Source: an uncultured Ramlibacter sp.
GTDB taxonomy: Bacteria > Pseudomonadota > Gammaproteobacteria > Burkholderiales > Burkholderiaceae_C
Assembly: GCF_936925435.1 (NCBI RefSeq)
Contig: NZ_CAKZHQ010000013.1
Span: 1-64,000 of the forward strand
Reading direction: 5' to 3'
DNA: 64,000 nt
Shown piece by piece: positions 13,167 through 25,108 of this stretch. The notes under the pieces are model-generated. The model was not told the origin of the DNA. It made no database searches and was given only the letters and a program-made list of their open reading frames with translations. The translations under genes were made by a program, and so were the position numbers. The first letter of the stretch is position 1; the number at the start of each line of letters is the position of its first letter.

Positions 13167-13415
13167 ATGCACACCACCGGGATTTTTGAAGCCAAAAACA
13201 ACTTTTCCGCCCTGATCGAGCAGGTGGAAAAGGGTGAAGAGGTGCGCATTACCCGCCACGGCAAGGAAGTCGTGCGCATGCTGCCGGTGCGCCGCAAGCC
13301 GGTCATCACCGACGAGCAGATTGAGCGCGAACTCAGCCAGATAGACGCCTTGCATGCGTCCATCAAGCCCGGTCCCACAGTGCGTGAGCTGCGTGACGAA
13401 GGCCGGCAGGAATGA
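13167..13415 (+). CDS. Type II toxin-antitoxin system antitoxin, Phd/YefM (VapB-like) family
   Basis: This 82-residue antitoxin has an N-terminal Phd/YefM DNA-binding pattern (GIFEAKNNFSALIEQVEKGEEVRITRHGKEVVRMLPV) and a C-terminal charged tail expected to wrap and block the toxin. It should bind the GGCC boxes just upstream and repress its own operon. Its stop overlaps the toxin start (ATGA at 13412), the usual coupling. No clear ribosome-binding site precedes the ATG because the operator abuts it; translation may be leader-poor and weak. The module sits between guaB and guaA on the same strand. Confidence 0.88.
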   Translation: MHTTGIFEAKNNFSALIEQVEKGEEVRITRHGKEVVRMLPVRRKPVITDEQIERELSQIDALHASIKPGPTVRELRDEGRQE

Positions 13416-13846
13416 CGGCCTTCGTGCTCGACGCCTCCGTCACCGCCGCCTGGCTGCTGCCCGACGAGGCCGGCGAGCACACGCGACGCCTGTACACCCT
13501 GATCCGGCGCGACGAGGTGGAACCCCAGGCGCCCAATCTCTGGCAATGGGAATGCGCCAATATCCTGGCCAACGGCGTGCGCCGCGGCCGCATCCCGCAG
13601 ACGGCGGTGGAAGGGCTGTGGGGCGTGCTCGACGCCATCCGCCACCGCGTGGAGCTACATGAGCTGGCGCCCGCGCAGCACAAGGCGTCCCTGGCCGTCG
13701 CCATGGACGCGGGCCTGTCGGCCTACGACGCCGGCTACATGTGGCTGGCGCGCTCGCTGAACCTGCCTCTGGCCACTTTCGACAAACGCCTCATCGACGC
13801 CGCCCCCGCCTGCGGCGTCAAGCTCCTGGACCTTTCTAGCCTCTAG
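13412..13846 (+). CDS. PIN-domain toxin, VapC family
   Basis: This 144-residue PIN-domain ribonuclease begins [16 protein letters not shown], typical of VapC. The acidic active-site residues are all visible: D7, E47 in [10 protein letters not shown]106 in [11 protein letters not shown] and D124 in ATFDKRL. The toxin should therefore be catalytically competent, cleaving RNA (often tRNA or rRNA in this family) when the antitoxin is degraded. It overlaps the antitoxin gene by 4 bp and stops only 2 bp before guaA. Toxin transcripts therefore probably continue into guaA. Confidence 0.9.
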   Translation: MTAFVLDASVTAAWLLPDEAGEHTRRLYTLIRRDEVEPQAPNLWQWECANILANGVRRGRIPQTAVEGLWGVLDAIRHRVELHELAPAQHKASLAVAMDAGLSAYDAGYMWLARSLNLPLATFDKRLIDAAPACGVKLLDLSSL

Positions 13847-13848
13847 CC

Positions 13849-15462
<1,614 letters not shown>

Positions 15463-15495
15463 GCACGGCTTCCTAGGCCCATGCCTTAGGGCGGC

Positions 15496-15510
15496 TAGGC
15501 AATTTGCCTA
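15496..15510. promoter_or_regulatory. 15-bp palindrome upstream of the GAF-domain gene
   Basis: TAGGCAA-T-TTGCCTA is a perfect 7-bp inverted repeat around one central base, 63 bp before the start at 15573 and 34 bp after the guaA stop. There is no T-tract, so an operator is more likely than a terminator. Its symmetry would suit a NarL/LuxR-type response regulator, but no regulator is identified. Confidence 0.4.
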
Positions 15511-15572
15511 TCAAGTGCGGGGGTACGTCTAGTTACATTGGTTCTAAGCCCAATGCCAACGGAGTCCCCCCA

Positions 15573-16583
15573 ATGCTGAGTACCCCGGTCTTCCAGTCCA
15601 AACTGCAACCGTCCCAGGTGCTGAGCGACAACTATCTGTCGCCGGTCCCGCGCGACGAACGCTATGAGCGCATCACCCGCACGGCGATGCGCCTGCTGGA
15701 AATTCCGATGGCCTTCATCGCGATGGAACAAGAAGAGGCCAAGCCCTGGCTGCGCTCGGCCCATGGGCTGCCGGCCCACCAGACCCGCCATGCGCTGCAG
15801 TTCTGTGCCGCGCCGGTCGATGGCGGCCAGGCCCGCCTGGAAACCGACGCCAGCCTCAACCCGGTGTTCTGGGACAACCCCCTGGTGACCGGCCCCACCC
15901 ACGTGCGCTCCCTGCTCAGCGTGCCGCTTTACCTGGACAACGGCGAGCGCGCCGGCGCCCTGTGCGCCATGGACACCACCCCCCACGCGTTTCGCCAATC
16001 CCATGTGCAGGGCCTGCAGGACCTGGCGAGGCTGGCCGAGGCCGAATTGCGTCTGGACGTGCTGGCCGACAGCCACAAGCGGGCGCTGATCCGCCTGGGG
16101 CAGATGGAGCGCCGGGCCTTGTACGAGCGGGTCGCCGGCGGCCTGCCGGTGCGGCGCTTCCGCGAGTTGCTCAGTGGCGAACTGGCACTGGCGCGGCAGC
16201 AGAACACCTCGCTGGCCCTGTGCTACCTGCGTGTGCGCAACATGGACGAACTGGCCGGCGTGCAGGACAGGTCCCGTGCGGCCACCGTGCGCCAGTTGAT
16301 CGCCCAGGTGCTGCGCCAGCGCCTTCCCGATGACGGCGCCCTGACCGCGCTGGGCAACACCGATTTTTGTGCCCTGGTGCCGGGCGCGACGGCCGCTGCC
16401 GTGGACGAACTGCTGGCCTCCTTGCGCAATCCGCGCGTGGCCCTCGATGCCCCGGGGATCCGCCTGGACCTGGAACTTCAATTGGGCCTGGGCCTGGCCA
16501 GGCTGGACGAGATGCCCGCCACAGCCAGCGCCATCGACATCTGGGCCACGACCCTGGCCCGCCTGGAGCCCCTGGACGCCTGA
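15573..16583 (+). CDS. GAF-domain sensor with a degenerate GGDEF-like domain
   Basis: This 336-residue cytoplasmic protein has an N-terminal GAF domain at about 25-160 (YERITRTAMRLLEIPMAFIAM ... VRSLLSVPLYLDNGERAGALCAMD) and a C-terminal region that follows the diguanylate cyclase layout (VRRFRELLSGELALARQQNTSLALCYLRV). The GG(D/E)EF signature is replaced by a GNTDF-like sequence at about residue 264, so cyclase activity is unlikely. It may be a sensory or scaffold protein. The ATG at 15573 follows ACGGAG with good spacing and is preferred over the upstream in-frame codon at 15504, which lies in the palindrome region. The function is not known. Confidence 0.75.
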   Translation: MLSTPVFQSKLQPSQVLSDNYLSPVPRDERYERITRTAMRLLEIPMAFIAMEQEEAKPWLRSAHGLPAHQTRHALQFCAAPVDGGQARLETDASLNPVFWDNPLVTGPTHVRSLLSVPLYLDNGERAGALCAMDTTPHAFRQSHVQGLQDLARLAEAELRLDVLADSHKRALIRLGQMERRALYERVAGGLPVRRFRELLSGELALARQQNTSLALCYLRVRNMDELAGVQDRSRAATVRQLIAQVLRQRLPDDGALTALGNTDFCALVPGATAAAVDELLASLRNPRVALDAPGIRLDLELQLGLGLARLDEMPATASAIDIWATTLARLEPLDA

Positions 16584-16614
16584 AGGGCGGCAGCCGGCGG
16601 GGCACAATTGCCCC

Positions 16615-17226
16615 ATGGACCAGCCGCCACAAGACCTGTTTGGAGAGGTGCCGCAACCGGCGCCCCGACGTCCGGCGCAGCGGCGAGCGCCGGCCGCGCA
16701 GCCGCGCCACACCCTGTTTTTCGCACTGCGGCCGGACCCCTCCGACGCGGCCGCGATCGATCGCTTCGCCGCCGGCCTGCTGGCATCGCTTGGTGTCTCG
16801 GGCAAGCGCATCGCCCCGGAGCGCTTGCACGTCACGCTGGACCTGGTCGGGCACGACGCGGACCAAGCCAGCGTGGACGCGGCCCGCCGCGCGGCTGCCA
16901 CCGTCCGCTTTGCGGCCATCGATGTGCGCTTCGATGCTGTCATGAGCTTCGACGCGCCCAGTGCTCCCTTGGTGCTGCTGGGCGCCCAGGGACTCGATGC
17001 GGTGCGCGGCCTGCGCACAACGCTGGGCGGCGCGCTGGCCGACCAGGGCTTCAAACCGCCGCGGACCTACGAGCCGCACATGACCCTGTGCTACGACCCG
17101 CGCCACCGCATCGAGCGCAAGCCCCTGGAACCTATCGGCTTTCGCGCCACGGGATTCGCCCTGGTCCGCAGCCATATCGGCTTGTCGCGCCACGAAGTGC
17201 TGGGAACCTGGCCGCTGGGCAACTGA
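16615..17226 (+). CDS. thpR: RNA 2',3'-cyclic phosphodiesterase (2'-5' RNA ligase family)
   Basis: This 203-residue member of the 2H phosphoesterase family is related to ThpR (formerly LigT). The two signature HxTx motifs are HVTL with His72 and HMTL with His155, so the active site is complete. Family members hydrolyse 2',3'-cyclic phosphates on RNA and can act as weak 2'-5' ligases. The N-terminus has a Pro/Arg/Gln-rich extension of about 30 residues before the conserved HTLFFALRPD. The start at 16615 is the first ATG after the preceding gene's stop at 16583. Confidence 0.88.
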   Translation: MDQPPQDLFGEVPQPAPRRPAQRRAPAAQPRHTLFFALRPDPSDAAAIDRFAAGLLASLGVSGKRIAPERLHVTLDLVGHDADQASVDAARRAAATVRFAAIDVRFDAVMSFDAPSAPLVLLGAQGLDAVRGLRTTLGGALADQGFKPPRTYEPHMTLCYDPRHRIERKPLEPIGFRATGFALVRSHIGLSRHEVLGTWPLGN

Positions 17227-17304
17227 GCGCCGCATCGCAGTGATGCGCAATTTGCACGGCGCCGCCGTGGCTTCTTGCTAAAGTGCAAGCCAGGAGAGAG
17301 CGCC

Positions 17305-17922
17305 ATGTACCAACCGCCGCAGTTCAAGAACAAGGATTCCGCCATCGCCGCGGAGCTGATGCGCTCGCATCCTTTCGCGAGCCTCATCTCGTGCGACGAC
17401 ACCGGCCTGCCGTTTGTCACCCACCTGCCGCTGCATCTGGAAGAGCGCGACGGCGGCTTCGTGCTGCTGGGCCATTGCGCCAAGCCCAATCCCCACTGGC
17501 GCTATCTGCAGCAACGGCCCCGGGCTGTCGTGAATTTCCTGGGGCCGCACGCCTATCTGTCGCCCAAGGTCTATCCCGACCTGCAGCGCGTGCCCAGCTG
17601 GAACTACCTTGCCGTGCACTGCACCGTCGAAGCCGTGCTGGTGGAGGATCCGCTGGCCAAGGACAGGTTGCTCAAAAAACTGATCGGCGACCACGAGCCG
17701 CCCTATGCCCAGCAGTGGCGCGACCTGGGCGAGGAATTCGCCCACAAGATGCTGGCCGGCATCGTCGGTTTCGAGCTGAAGGTGACCGAACTGCAATGCA
17801 AGCTCAAGCTGAACCAGCACCGCCCCGAGTCGCATGCTGCGCTCCGGCAAGCCTATGCCGGCGGCAACGAGCAGGAGATGGCGCTGGCGCAGTGGATGGA
17901 CAAGCTCGGGATGGGAGCCTGA
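17305..17922 (+). CDS. FMN-binding negative transcriptional regulator, PaiB family
   Basis: This 205-residue protein of the PaiB family (flavin-reductase-like split-barrel fold) begins MYQPPQF, the characteristic start of the family. It contains LISCDDTGLPFVTHLPLHLE, NPHWRYLQQRPRAVVNFLGPHAYLSPKVY and a C-terminal KLKLNQHRPE. In Bacillus, PaiB was described as a repressor of degradative enzymes and sporulation genes. In proteobacteria the role is unclear, and an FMN-binding oxidoreductase activity is as likely as regulation. The start at 17305 has AGGAGA eight bases upstream. Confidence 0.88.
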   Translation: MYQPPQFKNKDSAIAAELMRSHPFASLISCDDTGLPFVTHLPLHLEERDGGFVLLGHCAKPNPHWRYLQQRPRAVVNFLGPHAYLSPKVYPDLQRVPSWNYLAVHCTVEAVLVEDPLAKDRLLKKLIGDHEPPYAQQWRDLGEEFAHKMLAGIVGFELKVTELQCKLKLNQHRPESHAALRQAYAGGNEQEMALAQWMDKLGMGA

Positions 17923-17923
17923 C

Positions 17924-20495
<2,572 letters not shown>

Positions 20496-20517
20496 AAGCG
20501 CGGCGGGAGAGGGCGCC

Positions 20518-20862
20518 TCAGCCGACCAGCGGGCTGTGGCGCGAGTTCAGGCCGTTGGGCAGCAGGCCCTGGAACATCCGGGTGATGGCCTGGATTTTCT
20601 CGCGGGCCGCCATCTCGCCATGCATGGCCGCCAGGGCCGCCATCAGGTCGCCCCGCAAGTACCACAGAGCCTGGATGTCGTTGGCATAGCGAATGCGGCG
20701 GGTGACCTGCGGGAAGTTTTTCGGACCCGCGTCTCCCAGCAGGGCCAGCATGGACTCGCGGATGTCCTCTGTGCCGCTTTCCAGGGCCGAGTCCGACAGT
20801 GGGACCGGATTGCCCAGCAAGCCGTAAATGCTGCTTCGAAGATTAGGTTTCAGCCAACGCAT
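20518..20862 (-). CDS. Conserved-looking hypothetical protein
   Basis: This 114-residue, mostly helical, soluble product begins MRWLKPNLRSSIYGLLGNPVPL. It contains TRRIRYANDIQALWYLRGDLMAALAAMHGE, which looks like a conserved motif rather than random sequence. The start at 20862 is chosen because the upstream extension to 21018 is low in Gly/Ala and looks non-coding. It is divergent from the FHA-cyclase gene and convergent with ldcA, sharing the 286-bp region 20863-21148 with the cyclase. I do not recognise a family. Its place opposite an FHA protein suggests a regulatory or phosphoprotein role, but this is a guess. Confidence 0.65.
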   Translation of the reverse strand: MRWLKPNLRSSIYGLLGNPVPLSDSALESGTEDIRESMLALLGDAGPKNFPQVTRRIRYANDIQALWYLRGDLMAALAAMHGEMAAREKIQAITRMFQGLLPNGLNSRHSPLVG

Positions 20863-21148
20863 ATGTCTTTTTTGTCTGGTTCGCGCACTTTTGCCGACGC
20901 AAGATGACAGTATGCGCAGCTTGGCTGAAGGGCAAGTCAAAGACGTGACGTAGTTAACGAAAAACAACAAGAAAATCAATGAGTTGGTAACGGTTAGTGA
21001 GGCCATTTCGAGCTCCACGTCAAGTGAGTGCTTTTTATTTCATTTTGCCGAATTTGAACTCGCCAGGACAGTTGCAGTTGACGAACGAGGCGTGAAGCCA
21101 CCAAGCATCCCCTAAACTCTGCTGTATTCAATTCAAGGCATCACGGGC
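20863..21148. promoter_or_regulatory. AT-richer divergent intergenic region
   Basis: This region separates the leftward hypothetical gene and the rightward FHA-cyclase gene. It is clearly less GC-rich than the surrounding genes and must hold both promoters. I could not identify convincing -35/-10 pairs, operators or hairpins in it. Confidence 0.4.
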
Positions 21149-22066
21149 ATGAGGGCTACGACCACCGTCGTCTTTGCGGACCTGACGGGCAGTACCGGGG
21201 TTTTCGAGGCCCTGGGCAATGACCGCGCCACCCGTTCGATCACCAAGCTCACTTACTGGATCGGCGAGGTCTGCGCTGCCCACCATGGCCGCGTCGTCAA
21301 GAACCTCGGGGATGGGGTACTTGCCATCTTTGCCGACAGCAAGGACGCAGTGGATGCGGTCGTGGAAATGCAGCGGGTGCACCTCAAGCGGATTGCTGGC
21401 TGGCCCGAAAAGCTGCGCATGCGCCTGCAGGTGGGCGTTGCCTGCGGCGACGTGGTCGAGGTGGACGGGGATTGCTACGGCGATGCTGTCAACGTTGCCT
21501 CGCGGCTGTCAGACCTGTCAGGTGCCGACCAGATCTGGGCGACGGACACGGTGACGGAACAGATCCATGCGCCGGGTGAGGGGGTGCGGTTCCGCAGCCT
21601 GGGCCCCATTGCCATCCGTGGCAAGGTCGAGTCGCGGGTCGTCTTTCGCATCGAATGGCAGGAAGAGCTGCATACCGGCCTATTCACTCAGCCGGCCGAC
21701 CTGGCCCAGCAGAGCCGGCCCGTAGCATCGAATGGGGCGCGGATTGAGCTCGCCTGGCTCGACCAGCGCGGCAGCTTTACCGCGGCCGACTTGCCGATCA
21801 ACCTGGGACGGGCGCCCGAGGCTGAATTCATGGTGAACGATCAGCGTGTGTCGCGCCTGCATGCCGGTATCGCATGGCGCAATGGCACCTTTGTTTTGAC
21901 CGACATGAGCAGTTTCGGCACGTGGGTGCGCTTTACCGGCAGCCAGACGGAACTGGCCCTGAGACGTGACAACTGCGTGCTGCACGATAGCGGCGAGATC
22001 GCGCTGGGCGCTCCATTCGATGATTTCACTGTGCCGACCGTGAGCTTTGTGCTGGAGGAACGCTGA
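21149..22066 (+). CDS. Class III adenylate/guanylate cyclase domain protein with C-terminal FHA domain
   Basis: This 305-residue cytoplasmic protein has two domains. Residues about 5-170 form a class III cyclase catalytic domain. The two metal-binding aspartates are visible (Asp11 in VVFADLTGS and Asp55 in KNLGDGVLAIF), as is the YGDAVNVASRL segment with the transition-state Asn and Arg. Residues about 220-290 form an FHA domain (LGRAPEAEFMVNDQRVSRLHAGIAWRNGTFVLTDMSSFGTWVR) with the phosphothreonine-binding Arg, Ser and His. This suggests cyclic-nucleotide synthesis tied to Ser/Thr phosphorylation. No kinase or phosphatase gene lies nearby. The purine preference cannot be read safely from sequence alone. 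Confidence 0.88.
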   Translation: MRATTTVVFADLTGSTGVFEALGNDRATRSITKLTYWIGEVCAAHHGRVVKNLGDGVLAIFADSKDAVDAVVEMQRVHLKRIAGWPEKLRMRLQVGVACGDVVEVDGDCYGDAVNVASRLSDLSGADQIWATDTVTEQIHAPGEGVRFRSLGPIAIRGKVESRVVFRIEWQEELHTGLFTQPADLAQQSRPVASNGARIELAWLDQRGSFTAADLPINLGRAPEAEFMVNDQRVSRLHAGIAWRNGTFVLTDMSSFGTWVRFTGSQTELALRRDNCVLHDSGEIALGAPFDDFTVPTVSFVLEER

Positions 22067-22103
22067 ATTCGTCTTGCTGCTAGCTGTGCGGAGCTGTCAT
22101 ATT

Positions 22104-22131
22104 ATTTGACATAATACACATCGTATTAAGC
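22104..22131 (-). other. Candidate dif-like (XerC/XerD) site, degenerate
   Basis: Read on the minus strand the 28-bp sequence is GCTTAATACGA-TGTGTA-TTATGTCAAAT. Compared with E. coli dif (as remembered), the XerD arm matches at 10 of 11 positions and the 6-bp centre at 5 of 6. The XerC arm matches at only 4 of 11. It lies in the 142-bp gap where rightward genes on the left meet leftward genes on the right, the expected place for a terminus site. The weak XerC arm keeps confidence low. Confidence 0.3.
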
Positions 22132-22208
22132 AATAAGGGCGATCCAAGATCGGGGCAATCAGGCCCTGACATGGTCATTTCACTCGAACTACCGCTCGCA
22201 AACCCTTG

Positions 22209-22868
22209 TCACCACTTGCCTTTTGGTTGCGCAGACCGCACCGAACTGGCGATTAGTTCGGCCGACTCCGCGCGGTTGGCACGGTGCGCGAAATCGATTG
22301 CTGTCAGTCCGATCTGGTTCTTCAACCCGGCGTCGGCGCCGCCGTCCAGCAACAGCTTGACGGCGGCAGGCGTGCCGTAATGGGCTGCCATCATCAGCGG
22401 AGTCGTTCCGTTAGGCGATTCGGCGTCGATGTAGGCATGGTTTTCCAGCAGCATCCGCATGATCTCCAGATGGCCGCTGGTGGCGGCGTAATGCAAAGGC
22501 GCCCAACCGGTCTTGTTGACGTCCGCCCCCCTGGCGATGAGCTTCTTCGCCAAGGCCGTGTGACCACGCAGCGCCGCCAGCATCAGCGGGCTCTCGTCCT
22601 CGGCCGAACGTGGCTCGGGATTGGTCTTGGGCCAGTCCAGCAGCGCATCGGCGGCCTTCAGCGAGGGTTCGCGCACGGCCAGAATCAGTCCCACAACGCC
22701 CTGAGGACCCGGCGTGTTGGGATCGAATCCCCGGCGCAACAAGGCCGTGATGGCGGCTGGGTCGTCGCGCTTGATGGCGATGAAAAAGTCATCGTAAGAG
22801 CCTGCACTCGCAACAGAAAATACTGTTGTGACAGCAAGATAGATAACTCTTCTAAACCATTTTCTCAT
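22209..22868 (-). CDS. Exported ankyrin-repeat protein
   Basis: This 219-residue protein has a probable signal peptide (RRVIYLAVTTVFSVASAG) and about five ankyrin repeats, for example ESPLMLAALRGHTALAKKLIARGADVN, APLHYAATSGHLEIMRMLLENHAYID and TPLMMAAHYGTPAAVKLLLDGGAD. Its start overlaps the tatD stop (ATGA on the minus strand), so it is the last gene of the pilZ-tatD operon. Periplasmic ankyrin proteins of this kind have been linked to catalase function or stress protection in a few bacteria. No partner is evident here. Confidence 0.85.
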   Translation of the reverse strand: MRKWFRRVIYLAVTTVFSVASAGSYDDFFIAIKRDDPAAITALLRRGFDPNTPGPQGVVGLILAVREPSLKAADALLDWPKTNPEPRSAEDESPLMLAALRGHTALAKKLIARGADVNKTGWAPLHYAATSGHLEIMRMLLENHAYIDAESPNGTTPLMMAAHYGTPAAVKLLLDGGADAGLKNQIGLTAIDFAHRANRAESAELIASSVRSAQPKGKW

Positions 22869-23671
22869 GATTGCACCGCTCTGAAGAGACGCTCGAAATT
22901 GGCACTGGTCAGGCTGGCGATCTGCTCGACCGGCAGTCCGCGCAGCTCGGCCAGTTGGCGGGCCACATAAGGGACATACGAGGGATTGTTGGTCTTACCT
23001 CGGTAAGGAATCGGTGCGAGGTAGGGGCTGTCGGTCTCGATCAGCAGCCTGTTCAGCGGCACGAAGGCCGCAACTTCGCGCAGGTCGGCCGCGCTCTTGA
23101 AGGTCAGGATGCCGGAAAACGAGATGTAAAACCCCAGGTCCAGGGCGGCGCGGGCCACCTCGGCGGTCTCGGTGAAGCAATGGAAGACACCGCCAGCCGA
23201 CCCGGCGGAGCCATCCTCGCCCTCTTCCTTGAGGATGGCGACGGTGTCAGCGGAAGCGGCCCGGGTATGGATCACCAGCGGCTTGCCGGTCTGCCGGGCG
23301 GCATGGATATGGGTGCGAAAGCGCGTGCGCTGCCATTCCATGTCCGCCACTGTGCGGCCACCCTTTCGCTCCTCCATCTGGTAGTAGTCGAGCCCGGTTT
23401 CCCCGATGGCCACGATCTTGGGCAATGCGGCGCGGTCCAGCAGGTCCTGCAGGCTGGGCTCGGTGACCCCCTCGTTGTCCGGATGCACGCCGACGCTGGC
23501 CCAGAAGTTGTCGTACTGCAAAGCCAGCGCGTGGACGGCGTCGAACTCTTCCAGCGTGGTGCAAATGCACAAGGCCCGGTCCACCTGGGCCTGGGCCATG
23601 GCCTGGCGGATCTCCGGCAGCCGTTGCGCCAGCTCGGGAAACGTCAAATGGCAATGCGAATCGACAAACAT
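22865..23671 (-). CDS. tatD: TatD family metal-dependent DNase
   Basis: This TIM-barrel hydrolase of the TatD/YcfH family has 268 residues from the ATG at 23671. The metal-binding residues appear in order: DSHCHL (His-x-His), GETGLDYY (Glu), VIHTRAA (His), VFHCFTE (His) and IETDSPYLAP (Asp). Members have 3' exonuclease or D-aminoacyl-tRNA deacylase activity. An in-frame TTG at 23686 would add five residues, but the ATG next to FVDSHCHL fits the family better. It sits between pilZ and the ankyrin gene in a holB-type operon, as in many proteobacteria (tmk-holB-pilZ-tatD). Confidence 0.93.
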   Translation of the reverse strand: MFVDSHCHLTFPELAQRLPEIRQAMAQAQVDRALCICTTLEEFDAVHALALQYDNFWASVGVHPDNEGVTEPSLQDLLDRAALPKIVAIGETGLDYYQMEERKGGRTVADMEWQRTRFRTHIHAARQTGKPLVIHTRAASADTVAILKEEGEDGSAGSAGGVFHCFTETAEVARAALDLGFYISFSGILTFKSAADLREVAAFVPLNRLLIETDSPYLAPIPYRGKTNNPSYVPYVARQLAELRGLPVEQIASLTSANFERLFRAVQS

Positions 23672-23721
23672 CGTCTTTTGGCTCAAAAAGTAGGGTGAGC
23701 CCCGATGAAATGGGCGTTGGA

Positions 23722-23740
23722 TGCTACAGAAATTGTAGCA
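23722..23740. repeat. Perfect 7-bp inverted repeat between pilZ and tatD
   Basis: TGCTACA-gaaat-TGTAGCA forms a short perfect hairpin in the 70-bp pilZ-tatD gap. It resembles the terminal inverted repeat of the dispersed element seen at 5328 and 18147, so it may be a remnant of that element. There is no T-tract to suggest termination. Confidence 0.45.
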
Positions 23741-23741
23741 A

Positions 23742-24104
23742 TCAGATCGTCTGCGTGGGCCGCTCGGAGCCCAGGTGGGCGCCCAGGATCTCTTCGATCT
23801 TGATCTTCAGCAGCCTGGATTTTTCGTCCGAGGGAAAGCGGATGCCGACCCCTTGCGTCCGGTTGGCGGCCGCCCGCGCGGGCGTAACCCAGGCGACCTT
23901 GCCTGCCACCGGATAGCGCTGCGGATCCTCGGGCAGCGACAGCAGGACATAGACATCGTCGCCCAGCTTGTAATCGCGCGTGGTCGGGATGAAGACCCCA
24001 CCGTCGGTGAACAAGGGGATGTAAGCCGCGTACAACGCGGCTTTTTCCTTGATGGCCAGTTGGATGACGCTCGGGCGTGGGGTGGTGGGCGAAGGATTGC
24101 TCAT
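23742..24104 (-). CDS. pilZ: PilZ domain protein (type IV pilus biogenesis type)
   Basis: This 120-residue PilZ-family protein reads RPSVIQLAIKEKAALYAAYIPLFTDGGVFIPT, then LGDDVYVLLSLPEDPQRYPVAGKVAWVTPARA and GVGIRFP. This matches the Xanthomonas/Pseudomonas PilZ that supports type IV pilus assembly. The N-terminal RxxxR c-di-GMP-binding motif is not present, as in that subgroup, so it probably acts through protein contacts rather than c-di-GMP binding. It follows holB by 8 bp in the tmk-holB-pilZ arrangement. Confidence 0.92.
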   Translation of the reverse strand: MSNPSPTTPRPSVIQLAIKEKAALYAAYIPLFTDGGVFIPTTRDYKLGDDVYVLLSLPEDPQRYPVAGKVAWVTPARAAANRTQGVGIRFPSDEKSRLLKIKIEEILGAHLGSERPTQTI

Positions 24105-24112
24105 GACGGCGC

Positions 24113-25108
24113 TCAGGGTCTTGAGTTTAGGGCCGTACGGGCCTGGCTCACAAGGGCTTCGAGCATCAGCCCCGCATTGAATGGATGCTCCACCGTCCGG
24201 GCCGTGCGGCTGAGCGCCTTGGCCCAGGCATTCAAGGCCGGGAGCGAGCCGCCTGCCGGCAGGTCGGTGGCGCTGAAAAAGCGGGGCTGGGCGCCCGCGC
24301 GCACTGCCAGCAGGTCATGGCAGAGCTTTTGCAACGCATCCACAGCCTGGGCGGGCGTCCAGTCGGCCAGCACGGAACCATCGCCCCGGGCGATGCCGCG
24401 AGGCAACAGTCCCCATTGCGTGCCATCCCGCCCTGACTGGGCCAGCTGGAGGGCGTCCTGGGGTCTGCCGCCGGCGGCGCGCAGCAGCACCGGCGCATCG
24501 CCTGCTGGCAGGCCTAGGCTTTGCAGCCAGTCAACGCTCTGCGAAGGTTCGGGCCAGGCCATGGTGTGGCCCAGGCAGCGGCTGCGGATGGTGGGCAGCA
24601 GCAGATGCGCGGCCTCGCTGGCCAGCACGAAGCGCACGTCGCCCGGCGGCTCTTCCAGTGTCTTGAGCAGGGCGTTGGCCGTGACGTGGTTCATCCGTTC
24701 GGCCGGGTAGACCAGAACCGCCTTGCCGCGGCCGCGGGCGCTGGTGCGCTGCGAAAACTGGATGGCGTCGCGCATGGCCTCGACACGGATTTCCTTGCTG
24801 GGCTTGCGCTCCTTCTTGTCGATGGCGTCCTGGGCTTTTTCGGACAGGGGCCAGCCCAGTTCGAGCATCACGGTCTCGGGCATGAGCACGCACAGGTCCG
24901 CGTGGGTGCGCACGTCCACCGCATGGCAGCTGTCGCATTGCATGCAGGCGCCGTCGGGCCCCGGCCGGTCGCACAGCCAGGCCCGGGCCATGCTCAGGGC
25001 CAGGCTGTATTGGCCAAGGCCGGAGGGGCCCTGCAGCAGCCAGGCGTGGCCGCGCTGCGCCAGCAGTGCGCGGGTCTGGGCGGCGATCCAGGGGGCATCC
25101 AGGCTCAT
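24113..25108 (-). CDS. holB: DNA polymerase III subunit delta'
   Basis: This is the delta' subunit of the clamp loader, 331 residues from the ATG at 25108, which overlaps the tmk stop (ATGA). The AAA+ fold is visible: [23 protein letters not shown] holds a P-loop in which the Lys is Gln, expected because delta' does not hydrolyse ATP. The zinc-binding cysteines are in [41 protein letters not shown] and IRSRC (arginine-finger region) follow. The larger open frame to 25468 is antisense-like sequence inside tmk. Confidence 0.93.
   Translation of the reverse strand: MSLDAPWIAAQTRALLAQRGHAWLLQGPSGLGQYSLALSMARAWLCDRPGPDGACMQCDSCHAVDVRTHADLCVLMPETVMLELGWPLSEKAQDAIDKKERKPSKEIRVEAMRDAIQFSQRTSARGRGKAVLVYPAERMNHVTANALLKTLEEPPGDVRFVLASEAAHLLLPTIRSRCLGHTMAWPEPSQSVDWLQSLGLPAGDAPVLLRAAGGRPQDALQLAQSGRDGTQWGLLPRGIARGDGSVLADWTPAQAVDALQKLCHDLLAVRAGAQPRFFSATDLPAGGSLPALNAWAKALSRTARTVEHPFNAGLMLEALVSQARTALNSRP

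Noticed and set aside
24990-25060. Loss of the Walker A lysine in holB as a defect
   Set aside because: Delta' subunits normally have a non-functional ATP site, so Gln in this place is expected.
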